DNA from: Canna indica
Lineage: Eukaryota > Streptophyta > Magnoliopsida > Zingiberales > Cannaceae
Assembly: GCA_034359265.1 (NCBI GenBank)
Contig: CP136891.1
Coordinates: forward strand, 44,074,001-44,138,000
Length of the DNA stretch: 64,000 nucleotides
Direction: 5' to 3'
In this document: positions 20,632 through 33,000 of the stretch, in pieces
Numbering within the stretch: the stretch's first letter is position 1
How the letters are laid out: every line of letters starts with the position of its first letter
Notes under the pieces: generated by a model
Seen by the model: the letters and a program-made list of their open reading frames with translations, nothing else
Database searches by the model: none
Told to the model about the DNA's origin: nothing
Position numbers and translations under genes: made by a program

Positions 20632-23600
20632 TCATGTTAGAGGAGGGAGAAGTCAAAATGCAATGAGAATGAGTATTCTTAATTGTCTGATGGTCATCCC
20701 CTTATCTACTGAAACTATCTACATGTATGTGTTTTCTTTGAATTTTTGTGGATTTATTGGGATTTAAGTAATTTTATATTTATGGAATCATAATAGTTAT
20801 TCTACACATACATGTTCATTTAATGGCTTGTTTATATGTTTGTTTATTCTACACATACATGTATGAGTTTGAGCCGAGTCTGAATAGGGCTAGAAATAAA
20901 CGAGCCAATGCTCGGCGGCTCGGCTTGTTTACAGCCCTAAGTGTAGCTGAGCATCTATAGCAGTTCTTGGAAACACTACATTAGTCTTATTGGTATGTTG
21001 ATGATTAGTAAATTTGTGGTTCCTATTAGATGTTTGATGTATTCTTTATATGCTTGCTTTAAAGGGGCACTTTGTAGTCTAGAGGTTGTCTTCTCTTCCA
21101 CTTAAAGGTTAGGTCAATTTATTTCCTCTTCAGTTATGTTGCTTATGTATATATGCTCCAAAGGGATTAATTTTTCAATGCTTGCCCGAGGCATTAGTTT
21201 AGGTTGGATAGTTCTGTGCTTGCATGCTTCATGCATTTTCCAGACCTGTCACATAAAAAGTGATGATACAAGAGGATGGGCATTGAGGTAGAAGTAGTCA
21301 AAACATAGAGATGAGTCTTTCTCTTTCTAAATTAATTAGAGAAATTTATTATTGGAAATAACCGATAAAGAAAATTTAGAGACTTAAGAGTAAGTCTTCC
21401 GGCAGCAAACAGAATTGTCTATAAGCTAGCATTTTATGAAATCTTCTCAACTTTTAAGGGTAAAGTCCTTCGTAATATTCAGTATTCATTATAAAGTATT
21501 ATAGCTCCGAAGTAAATTTGATTGATTACTTTGTTTTAGTTAATACCACTTCTAGAGCAAAATATACTTTTCTAGTTCCTAACCTTAGAAATATATTATC
21601 TCTTAAATATGTATAAACTTGTAAATTATTAGTCAACACAAAATTGAGAGAAGATTGGTACTTCTTTTGCATTAAGGATAGGAAGTACCCTACAAGGTTA
21701 AGATCAAATAGGGCCATTGAGTCTCGCTACTAAAAATTAAGTAACAAGGAAAGATAGGGAGATACACAAAAGAAAAACCTTAGAGTCCTACTAAGGTAGT
21801 GCTCCAAAAGGAGAAAAGACTAATTCGGTGATGCATGAGTGCTGAGTTGAGTGCAAGCTAAAATCTTTTTGGATCTCTTTGTACATATTACTGGAATTTC
21901 ATATCAATTGCCTATGGTTGTAGCTAAAATTTATGGCATTGCCATGTCAGCATAGGTAATGATATTCAGTTCATTACAGTTCAAATGATATTCATGTGCT
22001 ATGCATAGGTAATCAACTTGTTTGAGGCTTGAATGCTTTTGATCGGCTGAAATGATAATAAGTGTTCAATATTCACTATAAATCAAATCAAAAGTTGCAA
22101 AATTGAAGCCATGGTGAGGTTCTTATAGAATAACATGATTGCAGTCTTAAAACATGGTTCAAGATTATCTGGATCAAGTCAACCCACCATACCAACAACG
22201 CACTCTCGACTCCATACCTAATTTCCTTGTGAACTATATATTACCTTCAAGAAATAACGCATGCAAATTTCTAATAACACCCTTACTTTATGTCTAGGAT
22301 TAGCCATAAACTCCCAACTATTCAAGATAAGTTATATGGATTAGTCACTACTTTGAGCTACATTCTCTTCTCCAATTTCATCCACCATCCTTCTCGAATA
22401 GAATCCTAATGTAAAGATGTCTTTTTTATCTGGAACTCCTCGTCGTTGCTTGATTTGTTGTCTATTACAATTTTATTGAACAGTTATTGATTATTATATC
22501 TATATATATTTTCTCATCCTCTGTTAATGTTTGGACTGCTTGGTAGATCTGCTTTTGTTGAGCGATTCGTTCTAGGAGGCATGACCATTGTCTTACCTTG
22601 CTAAGTGTTTCTTTGTGTGTTTCAATCTATTTTACTTCTCCAATCTGCAACATATATAGGCATGGCTAAGTGATCAAATTTTGAACCTCCTGGAGTTCAA
22701 TTACATCATTACCTCATAGCTTTAACATCCATGTGAAAATATTCTTGTATGAGTTTTCCACGTAGAACTTTGATAATTATTCTATTGTAGAAAGGAATGA
22801 CCCTTATGCTTTCTTGCCCTAAATATAATTAAAATGAATCAAGGCAATTAGGCAATCAAGGAAAGTGTCATGTGGAAAGGGATGCAGCTTCACAAAAATA
22901 AGGAGGGATTTTTTATGTACCTCTTTGTCTTTACTAGTTCGTTTAGAGTTTCCAATGGCCTTAAATATGAATCAACAAGATTTATGAATTTATGTTAGAG
23001 ATTAGCGCAACAAACACTAAAAAATAAGTGTTTCTTTTTGGTTGGGAGTTCAATTGTAACATAAGGTTTCTATTTTTATCCTTGCAAAAAGTACATACCT
23101 TTGAAGAATAAGCAAACCAATATCACATATGAGAGCTTTATAGTAAATGGCAGGTGGTGAGGGGATGAATTGGGACAAATAGATTAGGGAGAGCATATTA
23201 TTGGCACACAACAAGATAATTGTTATGATGTTTTTGAAAAGCATGAAAAGCTCAAATATTTGAGATTAGTCAATGTTTCTTCTATTTGTTCCAGCTCAAC
23301 ACACACATATTTGAGATTAGTCAATGTTAATGAACACAGTTTCTCTTTCACTTGGACTTAGTTTGATTGAACTGCTAGCATCATTTCTAAATTAGTTTGA
23401 CTCTTTGATGTAATGATTTTGACTTATGTTCTTACTTCCATTCTTTTGTAGGAGAAAAGAAGAAAAAATGAGGCGTACCTAATAGACCTACAGTAACTTT
23501 TTTTTTTGGGGCAGTGTTGCCTAGTTTTTTTTGGCGTACGGAATATCTTGTGTACCTATTGTAACTTTTTATTAATAGTTATTAGATACCTTCGAGTATT

Positions 23601-24343
23601 TTGTGTTGGTGAACAATGTTATTTTTGATTTATTTGGATTAATGTTGAACTTATTTTGGATTATTGATGGTTGGATTTGTAGGTGGTTGGTTGTATACCT
23701 ACTAAGTTGTAAGTTTTGTAATTAGCTGATGGATTATTATATTAATGAATGATTAACTGTTAAATTTTGTGTGTTTGTGGCAAATTTATTTATCATACAT
23801 TTTTAAAATTATGGCGAAGTCATTACATATTATGGTAAAATCATCACTGATATTGTGGCAATAATCTAAATTTAAAATCGTGTTAGTGGGAACTTTATTT
23901 TAATGTTTAATGACAGAATTAAACATGTAGTGACAAAAAAATTTATAGCAAATTTATTATGTAATGACAAAATATAACATGATATTAGCGGCAAATTTTA
24001 TATATTTTTACCACGAAAAGAGTTCTAGAAATGGTAGAATAATGACAAACATTTATTAATAAGTGACAAATTTTTTTTGCCATAAAAGATATGTGACGTC
24101 AGTAAGCCCCGTTTGTCACAATAGAATGGAGGTAGATTGATTTTTTCGTTTGCCACTAAAAAATTTGCAATTCGTGACAATCTGCTAAAACTCTTCGCGA
24201 AAGCCAAAAATAACTTTTAGCGGCGGACCTAACGTGATAAACGGATGGTGAGCACTTTTTTGCCACTGAATCATCATTTTGCCACTATATATCACTATTG
24301 TGGCAAAAATAGCTTGTTACTAATTCCATTTTTTTTTGTAGTG
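20632..24343. other. Right interior and subterminal region of the 9.15 kb CACTA element
   Basis: AT-rich, mostly non-coding. Apart from a tiny element at 20885-20939, there is a possible last exon and 3' UTR near 23450-23760 (TTTTGTAGGAGAAAAGAAG). From about 23780 come dense GTGACAAA/TTGTCAC subterminal repeats running to the terminus. No transposase motif was found. Confidence 0.5.
20885..20939. mobile_element. Tiny palindromic hAT-like miniature remnant
   Basis: 55 bp starting TAGGGCTAGAAATAAACG and ending CTTGTTTACAGCCCTA. The halves are near-perfect inverted repeats (AGGGCTgtAAACAAGCCGAGCC type). Plants carry many hAT-type miniature elements with such ends. The 8-bp flanks match poorly, so the insertion is old or the call is partial. 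Confidence 0.5.
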
Positions 24344-25074
24344 TGTATACTAGGATAAGTTCGGAGGGCTTTCCCGATTATCCTAGTATGTGCTGTTGTC
24401 TTCGGGCATGGTGGGCTTCGGCCCGATGCACTTCTTTGGTTTGTGTTGTTGCCTTCGGGCATAGTGGGCTTCGGCCTGACGCACTTATTTGGAGGGTTAG
24501 ATGCCGTGCGCATGAGTGACCTGTTGGCCTGGTAGCTAGTCACACGTTTGTCACATTGCATATTTAGAGATAGATTTATTCTTGTTATCTCTATGTTTTT
24601 ATTTGTGGGGATGAGTAAAATCGCTCGCTGAGTTCTTTGAATTCACCCATTCTCGTTTATTTATGTTTTGCAGAGCTTGACCTGTGAGGTGGATCGGATG
24701 CATTTGGCGCCGCTAGAGGGCAGAGGAGCCGCATGATCTCATAGCAGTCCTAGTTAGGGTCATAGTCGAGTCTGTTGATAGTAGTCATGCACTTGTATTA
24801 GCTTGATTTGGAGTTGTAGCCCTGAGGGCATTTATGTCATTTATTTTAGGTTTTATTTTGACTGAACTTTTGAACTATTTAACTTAATCGTATTTCCGCA
24901 TTTTTTATTTATTTTCGAGCTGTTAAACTAAACTTGGTGTTGGTTCGCTTTTTCTTTAAAATAAAACTTATTGTTTCTTTTCGCTATATTATTTGTTGGT
25001 TCGCATGATTTAGGCTTCGGGGTATAAGCACGTATACCCTGCATGTTCACGTGACCCTGAGTTGGGGCGTGACA
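24344..25074 (+). repeat. Gypsy LTR G2, right part
   Basis: Continues the LTR broken at 15191 (TATACTAGGATAAGTTCGGA...). It contains TGAGTTC..GAATTCA and TTTTGCAG (24673), both shared with the LTRs at 42290-43259 and 58240-59747. The end GGGGCGTGACA lies at 25074. Confidence 0.8.
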
Positions 25075-26519
25075 TCATCTTCCCTATTAAAGATTTTAAT
25101 GGCTCTAGAACAATCAAAGCATATCATATCTACAACCAAAGCTTTCTTTCTCACGTTATCCAAATCTAGTCTACCTTCTTCATTGGAAGCATCGGCTTCT
25201 CCATTTCTCTTGGCACGCCTTCTTTCCTTGATACCGTATCATTAAAAGCTTTCACAAATAGACTATTCAGCCCTTCCTTCTTACCTGTATGCTAAAAATA
25301 ATGCCGTTGAACTATGAAAATTACCTTCATTTGTAGATAAATCGATTCAATTGAATACTAAACCAACTAAATTAAGGCTAACCCAGAGCCTATTGGCTAT
25401 AAAAGAAGTCCAATTTTGAAAAGAATAAAGAGAAACATTGCTGAAGTAATATCAAATTTGTTCAACTGATTAAGGTTGTCTGTAATTGAATGCTAAATTA
25501 ATTAAATCAGGATTGAAACAACGCTAAATTGGATTGAACCAAGTTTAATCTTCAAGAAAATAAATAAATAACCATTAATTTAATTGAACCAATGAAGTTA
25601 ACCATAAATATATTCACAATCAATAGATTAAATCAAAGATTGAACTAGAGTTAATTACATCAATTGGTATAAATAAGATCGGGGTAATGTGAGTAGCACG
25701 GACAAGTGAACGGCCGAGAGGGGTAAATTGAACTTTTTGAAATCACATGATAAACCATTAAATTAATGAGGCAAATAATAATTTACCCTTAATCATATTT
25801 ATCTACGGCTTATCAGACATTAAATTTGAATATTTCAAAGAATTTTCATCTTACTTTTACTAAATGATTATCGAATCCATTTAATTATATTACATGTTTA
25901 GTGTTTTAGTTATTTAAAAACGAAGCTTTGCATATTTTAATTTTTAATAGATAAAATCATAAATTTTGTTGTTTATATATTGGTTGAATTAAAATTGGTT
26001 GTTTATATATTGTCGAATTAAGATTTTCAAAAATATTTCTTGTTAATATTAAGATAGTGAAGGAAACAATATTTTAATACAATTTATATTAAATACAATA
26101 CTATATTTTGAAGAATATCAACAACAAAATTATAGTAGTTTAAATAAAATATATCTTGCACGTATTTTGGAATAATAGGGCGTACAATTAAGTGGTCGGA
26201 GTGGATAAATCTGTAATTTAACCAATAAATCAAATTTCTCATAATTAATTATTAAGTAAAAAAAGAATTCATATTTTCTAGTCGGGTAATATTTAATTTT
26301 GAGGTTGAAGATATGCACAAGGACAATCGTGAGTAGTTCTGGATAAGTAATCACTCCAAGAGAATACTAAATTTTCACTACCAAAGAGAAAGGCAATATC
26401 AAATGATATTCTACTTTTCCATTGATAAGGACATGAGAAATTCTGAGGTCCATAAACTAAGCTGTACAAATTAAATTTGGGTGCCATATACGTTTACTTT
26501 CACACTAGAGATGAAGTGT
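25075..26519. other. AT-rich host segment left of the 26.5 kb CACTA element
   Basis: Directly after the G2 LTR. A minus-strand open patch (25245-25075) reads KKALVVDMICFDCSRAIKIF, which I do not recognise. 25300-26270 is AT-rich with no coding. Minus-strand 26487-26290 has short coding-like frames without a clear family. The final TGT (26517-26519) is the left target duplication of the next element. Confidence 0.45.
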
Positions 26520-26559
26520 CACAACAAGGAAATCTCAAAATAATGACGTTTAATTTTTG

Positions 26560-26900
26560 ACGTTCGAAGAAGCGTCGAAATGTCTAAGGGCGAATGGGAA
26601 CAAAAGTTTATAAATATCGACGTCTAATATAGACGTCGATATGTAAAAAGCAAATCTTTTGACGCTGCTGAAAAAACGACATTTTTTTCGTTGAAATGGC
26701 AGCGTCGAATATTTCGACGTAGTTGGCGTCGAAATATTTCGATGCCAGCGTTTCGTCGCATCTGGCGTCGAAATATTTCGACGCCAGAGTTTCGACGGAA
26801 AGGCGTCGAAATGTTCAACATTTCGACGCCATTCTTTCGACGCAGCTGGCATCGAAATGTTTTGACGCCGTGCGGTCGTCGAAGCATCGCCTCACGGGTT
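26560..26900. repeat. Left subterminal palindrome cluster of the CACTA element
   Basis: Repeated GTCGAAATATTTCGAC-type sites. The best is a perfect 28-bp palindrome at 26761-26788, with half-site TCTGGCGTCGAAAT; diverged copies lie at about 26726-26752 and 26803-26832. Likely transposase-binding sites and hairpin-forming ends. Open frames here on both strands come from the repeats. Confidence 0.75.
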
Positions 26901-27721
26901 GAAAATTTCAACCCGTGAGTGTACGAATCGTACAGTATGCAGCTGAAATTTCTTTTCAGCTGCAGAACCGTATGATAATATATATATATATATATATATA
27001 TATTAAGCTGCTACTATAGTTTTTTTTAATTTTTTAATAATAAATTTCGTATATACCCTCTCATCTTTATTTTTCCCTCCGATTTTTTCTTCCTCCCGCC
27101 TATTTCTTCTCTCTCGTTTCTTCTTCCTCTCGCCGACTTCTTCTCCCTCGTTTCTTCTTCCTCCCGCCGACTTCTTCCTCTCATCTCGTCGAACCAGCAG
27201 CCGCCTGCTGCTTCTTTCTTCCTCATCCCTCCGATTTTTTCCTCTTGTTTCGTCGAACCAGCAGCCGACCGAGATCTTGCTCTCGTTTCGTCGAACCAGC
27301 AGCCGACCGAGATCTTGCTCTCGTTTCGTCGAACCAGTAGCCGATTTATTCCTCTCATTTCGTTGAACCAGCCGGCAGTCGAAGAAATCAATTTTTTTTC
27401 ATCCGACAGTGAAATCAAAATTTTTCCCGGATGGTGAAATCAAATTACTTCCCTTCGCGTTCTTTTTCTCCGGTGAAACAAACTCAAGTTAGTATAAATT
27501 TTTAATTTTTATATCAAGTGTTTCATGTTATGCTTTAGATTTCTTTTACCTGAATAATACATCATGATATTTGTTCTTTTGATCTATCATTTTATTTAAT
27601 GTTACTTTTTTTATCTATTTTACATGAATAACACTTCATGATATCTATTCTTTTGATCATGTTACTTTATGTTATGCTATTACGTTCTCTTTACATTATT
27701 TTCATGTCTACATTATTATAA

Positions 27722-27823
27722 TTGTTAATATAATTATTATTATTACTGAATTATTATTAATATTATTATAAATATTATATTATATTATTATTATTATAAA
27801 TACAGATTTATTATTATAACTGA

Positions 27824-27865
<42 letters not shown>

Positions 27866-28045
27866 AATACTATATTATTATTATTATTATTATAAATACT
27901 ATATTATTATTATTATTATTATTTAATTATTATTATATAAATACTATATTATTATTATTATTATTACTATATCATTTTTTATTATCATTATTATACCTGA
28001 ATTAATATTATTATTATTAATACTATATTATTATTATTATTACGA

Positions 28046-28094
<49 letters not shown>

Positions 28095-28240
28095 TAATTA
28101 TTATTACTAATTAATATTATTATTATAAATACTATATTATTATTATTATTATTTAATTATTATTATTATTATTACTGAATTAATATTATTATTATAAATA
28201 CTATATTATTATTATTATTATTATTTATTGAATTATTATT
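27722..28240. repeat. ATT/TAT microsatellite, about 0.5 kb
   Basis: Long runs of TTA/TAT trinucleotides, broken by a repeated AAATACTATATTATTA phrase. It probably grew by slippage inside the CACTA element. A separate (TA)n run sits at 26979-27003. Confidence 0.9.
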
Positions 28241-28405
28241 ATTATTTAAACTTATATTAGAGTATAATTAATTAGAATAATTAAATTTAGAATTTATTAA
28301 ACTTGTCTTATTTTATTAACTTCTTGCTCCCAATAATGAACTTGTTATTTATTTAAACTTCTCAATTTGATATTTTTATAATTTTCTACCAAGAGCTTAG
28401 ACCCG

Positions 28406-28560
28406 TTCGAGAAATATTTATTGATTTTAGAAATTTTGTTGATAAAATTTAGTTATAATATTAAGTTGAATACTTATTTCGATATGGAATGCGTATTCTA
28501 CTTATTATTTTACCAAACAATATCAACAAAATTTATATTTTTCAAATAATAAATCTCGAA
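28406..28560. repeat. Long hairpin 1 in CACTA element (68/19/68)
   Basis: Left arm 28406-28473 (TTCGAGAAATATTTATTGAT...) and right arm 28493-28560 (...AAATAATAAATCTCGAA) are imperfect reverse complements of equal length, with a 19-nt loop. AT-rich, no coding. It lies immediately before hairpin 2. It could yield a folded RNA. Confidence 0.65.
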
Positions 28561-28562
28561 TA

Positions 28563-28796
28563 GTCCCTTATTGGACAGTTCAGTAACACAATTATTAATA
28601 TCGCAAATTTAATTTCATTTGATCACACATTTCAATGGAATGTCGGTTGCATCTCTTTTGTTCTCCGGTACGCTTTAGAAGTTTTGCGTACTTGGAGAAC
28701 TAAAAAGAGATGTTGCCGAAATTTTCAGTGACTTGTTGTGATTAAATGAGATTATAGGTGCGATATTAATAATGTGTTGCTGAATGGGATAGGACC
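28563..28796. repeat. Long hairpin 2 in CACTA element
   Basis: Arms of about 110 nt meet at GTACGC (28668-28673), a 12-nt loop, and GCGTAC (28686-28691). Paired stretches include ATTATTAATATCGCA with its complement near 28755-28775, GCATCTCTTTT with AAAAAGAGATGTT, and TTCTCC with GGAGAA. Mismatches and small bulges show it is old but still foldable. Confidence 0.7.
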
Positions 28797-28883
28797 AACC
28801 CACCTATATGACTATACCCTTTATAGTAACATTGAAGTTCAATTTTGAAGTCAAAGATGGATAAAACCAAGTCAATTTTATGA

Positions 28884-29454
28884 ACATCAGCAACAACCTT
28901 TGTTGCATCTTCCCACGATGCAACATATGACGAGCTTCGACGACAACAAGAGGCTGCAATGAAAGAAATGCAGCAAAAACATGATGCTGAGATGAGGGAG
29001 GTTCAACAAAGACTCAACAGAATGGAGCAGATGTGGTTTCAACATCAATTTGATAGTTCATCGTCACCGGGGCTAAATCCAATTATTAATCAAGCTAATA
29101 TGTTTTCCTCACCAATTGATTATGTATGTATTTATTTAATTTATTTGTAGTTGATATTTTTAGCATTGTAATTAATTAAATATGTTTTTCTAACAGAGTC
29201 GATTGTGTGTTCCTGAAAGTCTTCCTCATGAAATACCGCCAGCTAATATCGGAGAAGGTACAAGTAAAGATTTATTTCTAAACTGTAAGTAATCTATATA
29301 TTGTAATACTGAATATTTTAATTGATAATATTTAAATTTATATATTTATAATTGATATTAATGTATAGATAGAGATGTTGATCCATATAGAGAAGACGAT
29401 GAGGAAGAACAAGAAGATGAGGAGGAGCAGGAGGAAATGAACGATGAAGATTAG
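28884..29454 (+). CDS. Plant En/Spm transposase-like (TNPA/Ptta type) C-terminus, 3 exons
   Basis: Exon 1 (open from 28884) reads ATYDELRRQQEAAMKEMQQK, then HDAEMREVQQRLNRMEQMWF, a coiled-coil tail typical of plant transposase Ptta/En/Spm proteins. It ends at TAT|GTATGT (29123/29124). Exon 2, 29197-29284, encodes SRLCVPESLPHEIPP and ends at ACT|GTAAGT. Exon 3, 29369-29454, encodes an acidic tail (YREDDEEEQEDEEEQEEMND) and a stop. Splice phases agree at both joints. The N-terminal DNA-binding part is missing, so the product would be a fragment. TNPA-type proteins bind subterminal repeats and help TNPD cut. Confidence 0.7.
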
Positions 29455-30002
29455 ATTATTTAATTTTATTTGTAAATAAAATTACGGTTAGTTTTACACA
29501 CATTATTGTTTTAATCAAATTTTGTATTACTGTTCTAATCAAATGAGATTATGAATTTGATGCATAATTTGATTAATGGTCAGAGGTATATTAATTACGC
29601 GGTTCACGAAATTTTATTTTTTTTAAAAAAGAAAAGCGCCATATTGACGCCTGTGGAGACGTCAATATGCTAAGCATATTGACGCCTTCACTGGCGTCAA
29701 AGGCGTCAATATGTTGGCGTCAATATACCTTTCTCAGTGGTCGTCAAAATTTTAAATATTGACGTCTCATTTCGACCGTGCACGTCGTCGAAATTTAAAT
29801 ATTGACGCCTCTTTTTGACAGTAGAAGGCGTCGAATTTTAAATATTGACACCTACAGAGACGTCAATATTTAAAATTAAGCGTTGGTTGTTTGACACGCG
29901 TTTTCGACGAATTTACTGCCGTCAGTATGCAAATATTTACTTTCACTGACGTCAAAATTTATTTATAATTTGCCGTCAAAATTCAGACGATGTGTTGTAG
30001 TG

Positions 30003-31078
30003 TGTTTCCAATATTTTCTTACCCATCGACATCTACGATGAGATGAGAGACTAATGGCAGTGGGTTCCAATAATTCATAGTCTATGAATGGTCACATTAA
30101 TTTCACATGAAAGAACCATATTGAGCATCAGAGTGGTCAATGGAGCTTCTCCAAAGTCTCAGGATATGTTGGGTTATAAAAAATAATATAAGGAGGTTCA
30201 ACCTTTATCCATCAAGCCAGTTTGAAGAATATTTACCACATTGGAGCCATCACATGTGACCTGAAGCTTTTACTGCAAAAGAATATGAGTTGAAACTATA
30301 TGGACAATTATTTACAAGTTGGAACAACAAAAATTGTGATCTAAATGGAATATAAATTTGATGATACCATGCATTAATTGACTCTCATTTCTTTCCTTAA
30401 TATATATTACAAATGGTAGTGTTAATTAGAATATCATGCAAGCAATAAAGTATATGACACATTGATTGAAAAGAAAATCTTAATCATAATGGGGTAAATT
30501 ATTAAAGTTATAGAAAATAATAAAAATCACTTATCTTTATCTCTTTTTTTTTGCCTAAAAATCACTCAACCAATATTGGATTATTGGGTAATGGGTTTGC
30601 AACTAAAGAGTCTTATATATGACCAATGTATAATTTGGTGTAGCTAACTGCACCCAATTTTGTTAGAGTAGAAGGGCAATATATCATTGAAATTTGTTGA
30701 AAATATAAATTGAATATTGTTTAAAAGGTTATTTGTCCATTAAAAAATAACTATTAATTAGCGATGACTATCAATGATGGCCCTTATCAATGACGACTTA
30801 CGCGATAGACATCAAATCTATGACATTTTTATACCTTCAATGATGATATTCCAAAACTAACTAATGATGGCCAAGTATAGTTGCTAATGAGCTTATATAA
30901 TATAGCCTCTTTTTTTTGAAATAGACAACTTTGATATACCATTTTCAAAATTAATCAATGATGATTGTCGTCTCTAGATGTCATTGATGGTCTCCCATCA
31001 CTCCTGTTCAACTTTAATATATCAGTGGTGCGGTTTGGCCGATGCGTTTCTTGGTCAGGTGTAATTCCGGCAGGAGGA
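30003..31078. other. Non-coding host segment between two CACTA insertions
   Basis: Continues the DNA interrupted at 26519. AT-rich, no frame of note. 30770-31010 has loosely repeated 'AATGATGG' phrases (TCAATGATGGCC, CTAATGATGGCC, TCATTGATGGTC), resembling the subterminal zone of another transposon. The GGA at 31076-31078 is the target duplication of the next element. Confidence 0.45.
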
Positions 31079-32106
31079 CACCACAAGAAAAATAGACACT
31101 AGTGATGGAAAAAATCTGTCACTAATGCTTGAAAATTCATCACTAAAGGGTATCAATGACAGAAATTTTCGTCACAATGTCCGCCGCTAAAAGTCTCATG
31201 GCTAATGCTCAATTTTCTCTTCTGAGATGCATATGTCTGTCACAAAAATCTGTGATAGAAAAATTTTCGTCACAAAATTCATTACTAATATCGGTGATTG
31301 AAAATAAATTTTTCATCACTAATTATGATATTAATTATGATTTCATATGCTTAAAAAATCTGCCAATTATATTATAATTTTATATATTATTATAATAAAA
31401 TATATTATAATATTATATTATAATAATCTATAAATATTATAATAATATAATAATATAATTTAATATTATTATTTATACCTTTACAATATTTTAAAGAAAT
31501 ATATAAAAGATAGTTTGATAATAAACTTTTAGGTCTCATGAGGTATTTTAAAGAAAATTAGGAGAAAAAAATTAATCCATATGTGATTAAAAAAGTTATA
31601 TTTATGATGATTAAGAATAAGTAAAAAATAATTTAAACCCATGTGGAACTAAACATGATAAATTTTAATTTAATAATATTTAGTTTAATTTTGTATCGGA
31701 TTTCTACTTCTATTAGTGATTTGTCACTATTATGTGGTGGCGCAGTGACAGATCTGTGACGGATATGAATAAAAAAATTCAGTGATGGATTAGTGTCGGA
31801 ATATTAGTTACAGAAATGAAATGGGCCACTATTCTATCACTAATGCTATTTATTAAAAATTCTAGGCCAAATTGGTCAAAAATTCTATGACTGATTTGTG
31901 ACGGAACCGTCTTGTCTCGTATTTTTCGTCGCAAGTTTGTCACTGTTTTGGAAAAAAAATTCATTTCACGTCGTCACAAATCCATCACTATTTTGGAAAA
32001 AAAATCATTTCATGCCGTCACAAATCCATCACAAATGTGTCATAGTTTGTGATTGATTTTAGCCATCACAAAATTTTCATCGCTGATGCTCATTTTTCTT
32101 GTAGTG
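31079..32106. mobile_element. Non-autonomous CACTA, copy 1 (1028 bp)
   Basis: Ends CACCACAAGAAAAATAG...TTTTTCTTGTAGTG, with perfect 3-bp GGA duplications (31076-31078 and 32107-32109). Subterminal zones are full of 'GTGACGGA/TCCGTCAC' and 'CATCAC..AAAATTT' repeats. The centre is AT-rich without coding. Same family as 39525-40499. It needs a transposase in trans. Confidence 0.9.
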
Positions 32107-33000
32107 GGACCTGCAAAAGATACTCTGACGCCCAAGTCAGGAGGTGATCGAGGTAGAGGTAATTGAAATTAGACTCTAGGTTACCTTTGTCATATTGTGT
32201 CTGTATATATTGTAGGGCGAGGGATTGTTGATAATGATGTTGTCTGATAATCTTGTAGGGATGTTGCTCAGAATGGGTTGAGGCTGATCCCGGAGATGTT
32301 GAGCTCGTAATGACGAATCTCTCATATTTATTGAGAACATGGGAGTCCTTGTATGGCCTGGTGGAGCCCTCGGGCTAAGCCGTCTAGCTTGACTTGAGTC
32401 TAGTTCATGAGTGTGGGTAGTTCTGGGCTTAATCCGGTCGGGCCCGAAGTGCTAGTCCAATTCACAACCCCCGAGCTTGGTTGGAGTCTGAAGGACTTCA
32501 TGCCGAGCTAGCTCAAGGTAGCACGAGTTTTTGACCAGGTTCTGGCCCTTAGATGTTGGTCGTGTTCTAGGAGTATGTTGGCTTTTGGCCAGGTTGTGTA
32601 GGTGCCGAGCTGCTATTGAGGACGAGCTGAGGTGCTGCGAGTTACTAAAATGGGACCAAAACAAGTCCTCGTCCTCAAGATATATAAGTAAGTACAGGTT
32701 CATAGGGCATTGTTACCTTAGCCTATTTGAATGTACTAATTCGGGATTCTTTTTGCAAGCAAGATAGCCTCGACGTTGGACCATGAAAGGAATAGTGTCC
32801 TTCAGCCAATCACATGTCGATGTTTTAGGGACTATTCAATGGTAATTGAAATATATAACTCTAAGGGAACTTCTGTTAAGGGCAGTTGAATAGGAAGTTG
32901 CGACTGCTATTGAACTACTACTAGAAACAAATTAGTAAGAACCAAAACAAAAGAACACACTCAAACACAAGAGGTTTGTTTACGCTGTTAAGTGACAAAC
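32107..33000. other. Unassigned segment, retroelement-like
   Basis: The host of copy 1 continues as GGACCTGCAAAAGATACTCTGACG. 32107-32560 is GC-richer with 'GGCCGAGC'-like phrases seen in plant LTR leaders. 32560-33000 has no coding. The last 5 bases CAAAC are the target duplication of the solo LTR. I cannot assign a family. Confidence 0.35.

Larger units (their letters stand above)
15192..24343. mobile_element. 9.15 kb CACTA element inside Gypsy LTR G2
   Basis: Begins CACTACAAAAAAAACAAG and ends with TTTTTTTTTGTAGTG, giving a terminal inverted repeat of about 14 bp. Flanks are TGC (15189-15191) and TGT (24344-24346), a 3-bp duplication with one change, as expected for CACTA. The outer 400-500 bp at both ends are packed with 'GTGACAAA/TTTGTCAC' and 'GTGGCAAA' subterminal repeats. 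The interior holds a truncated chromovirus (16675-20631). No DUF4216, TNP2 or TNPA domain is visible, so the element looks non-autonomous. Removing it rejoins the G2 LTR. Confidence 0.85.
26520..30002. mobile_element. CACTA element with TGT duplication
   Basis: Starts CACAACAAGGAAAT and ends GATGTGTTGTAGTG. Perfect TGT duplications flank it (26517-26519 and 30003-30005). Subterminal regions carry palindromic GGCGTCGAAATATTTCGACG-type repeats on the left (26560-26890) and AATATTGACGCC-type repeats on the right (29640-29990). Inside are a CT-rich leader (27055-27420) with a 38-bp tandem repeat (27255-27340), a large ATT microsatellite, two long hairpins, and a spliced plant En/Spm transposase C-terminus. 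TNPD is absent, so it is a deletion derivative. Confidence 0.85.

Noticed and set aside
26550..26918. Arg/Ser-rich frames (RRNISTP-type) on both strands
   Set aside because: They come from the palindromic GTCGAAATATTTCGAC subterminal repeats of the CACTA element.
27026..27418. Minus-strand 130-codon frame with repeated GCWFDE motifs
   Set aside because: It is the reverse of a CT-rich leader containing a 38-bp tandem repeat. Composition and repeats explain the open frame.
31380..31480. AT-rich ATTATAATA runs considered as an origin or matrix attachment site
   Set aside because: Simple AT-rich centre of a small CACTA element; nothing specific supports a functional site.
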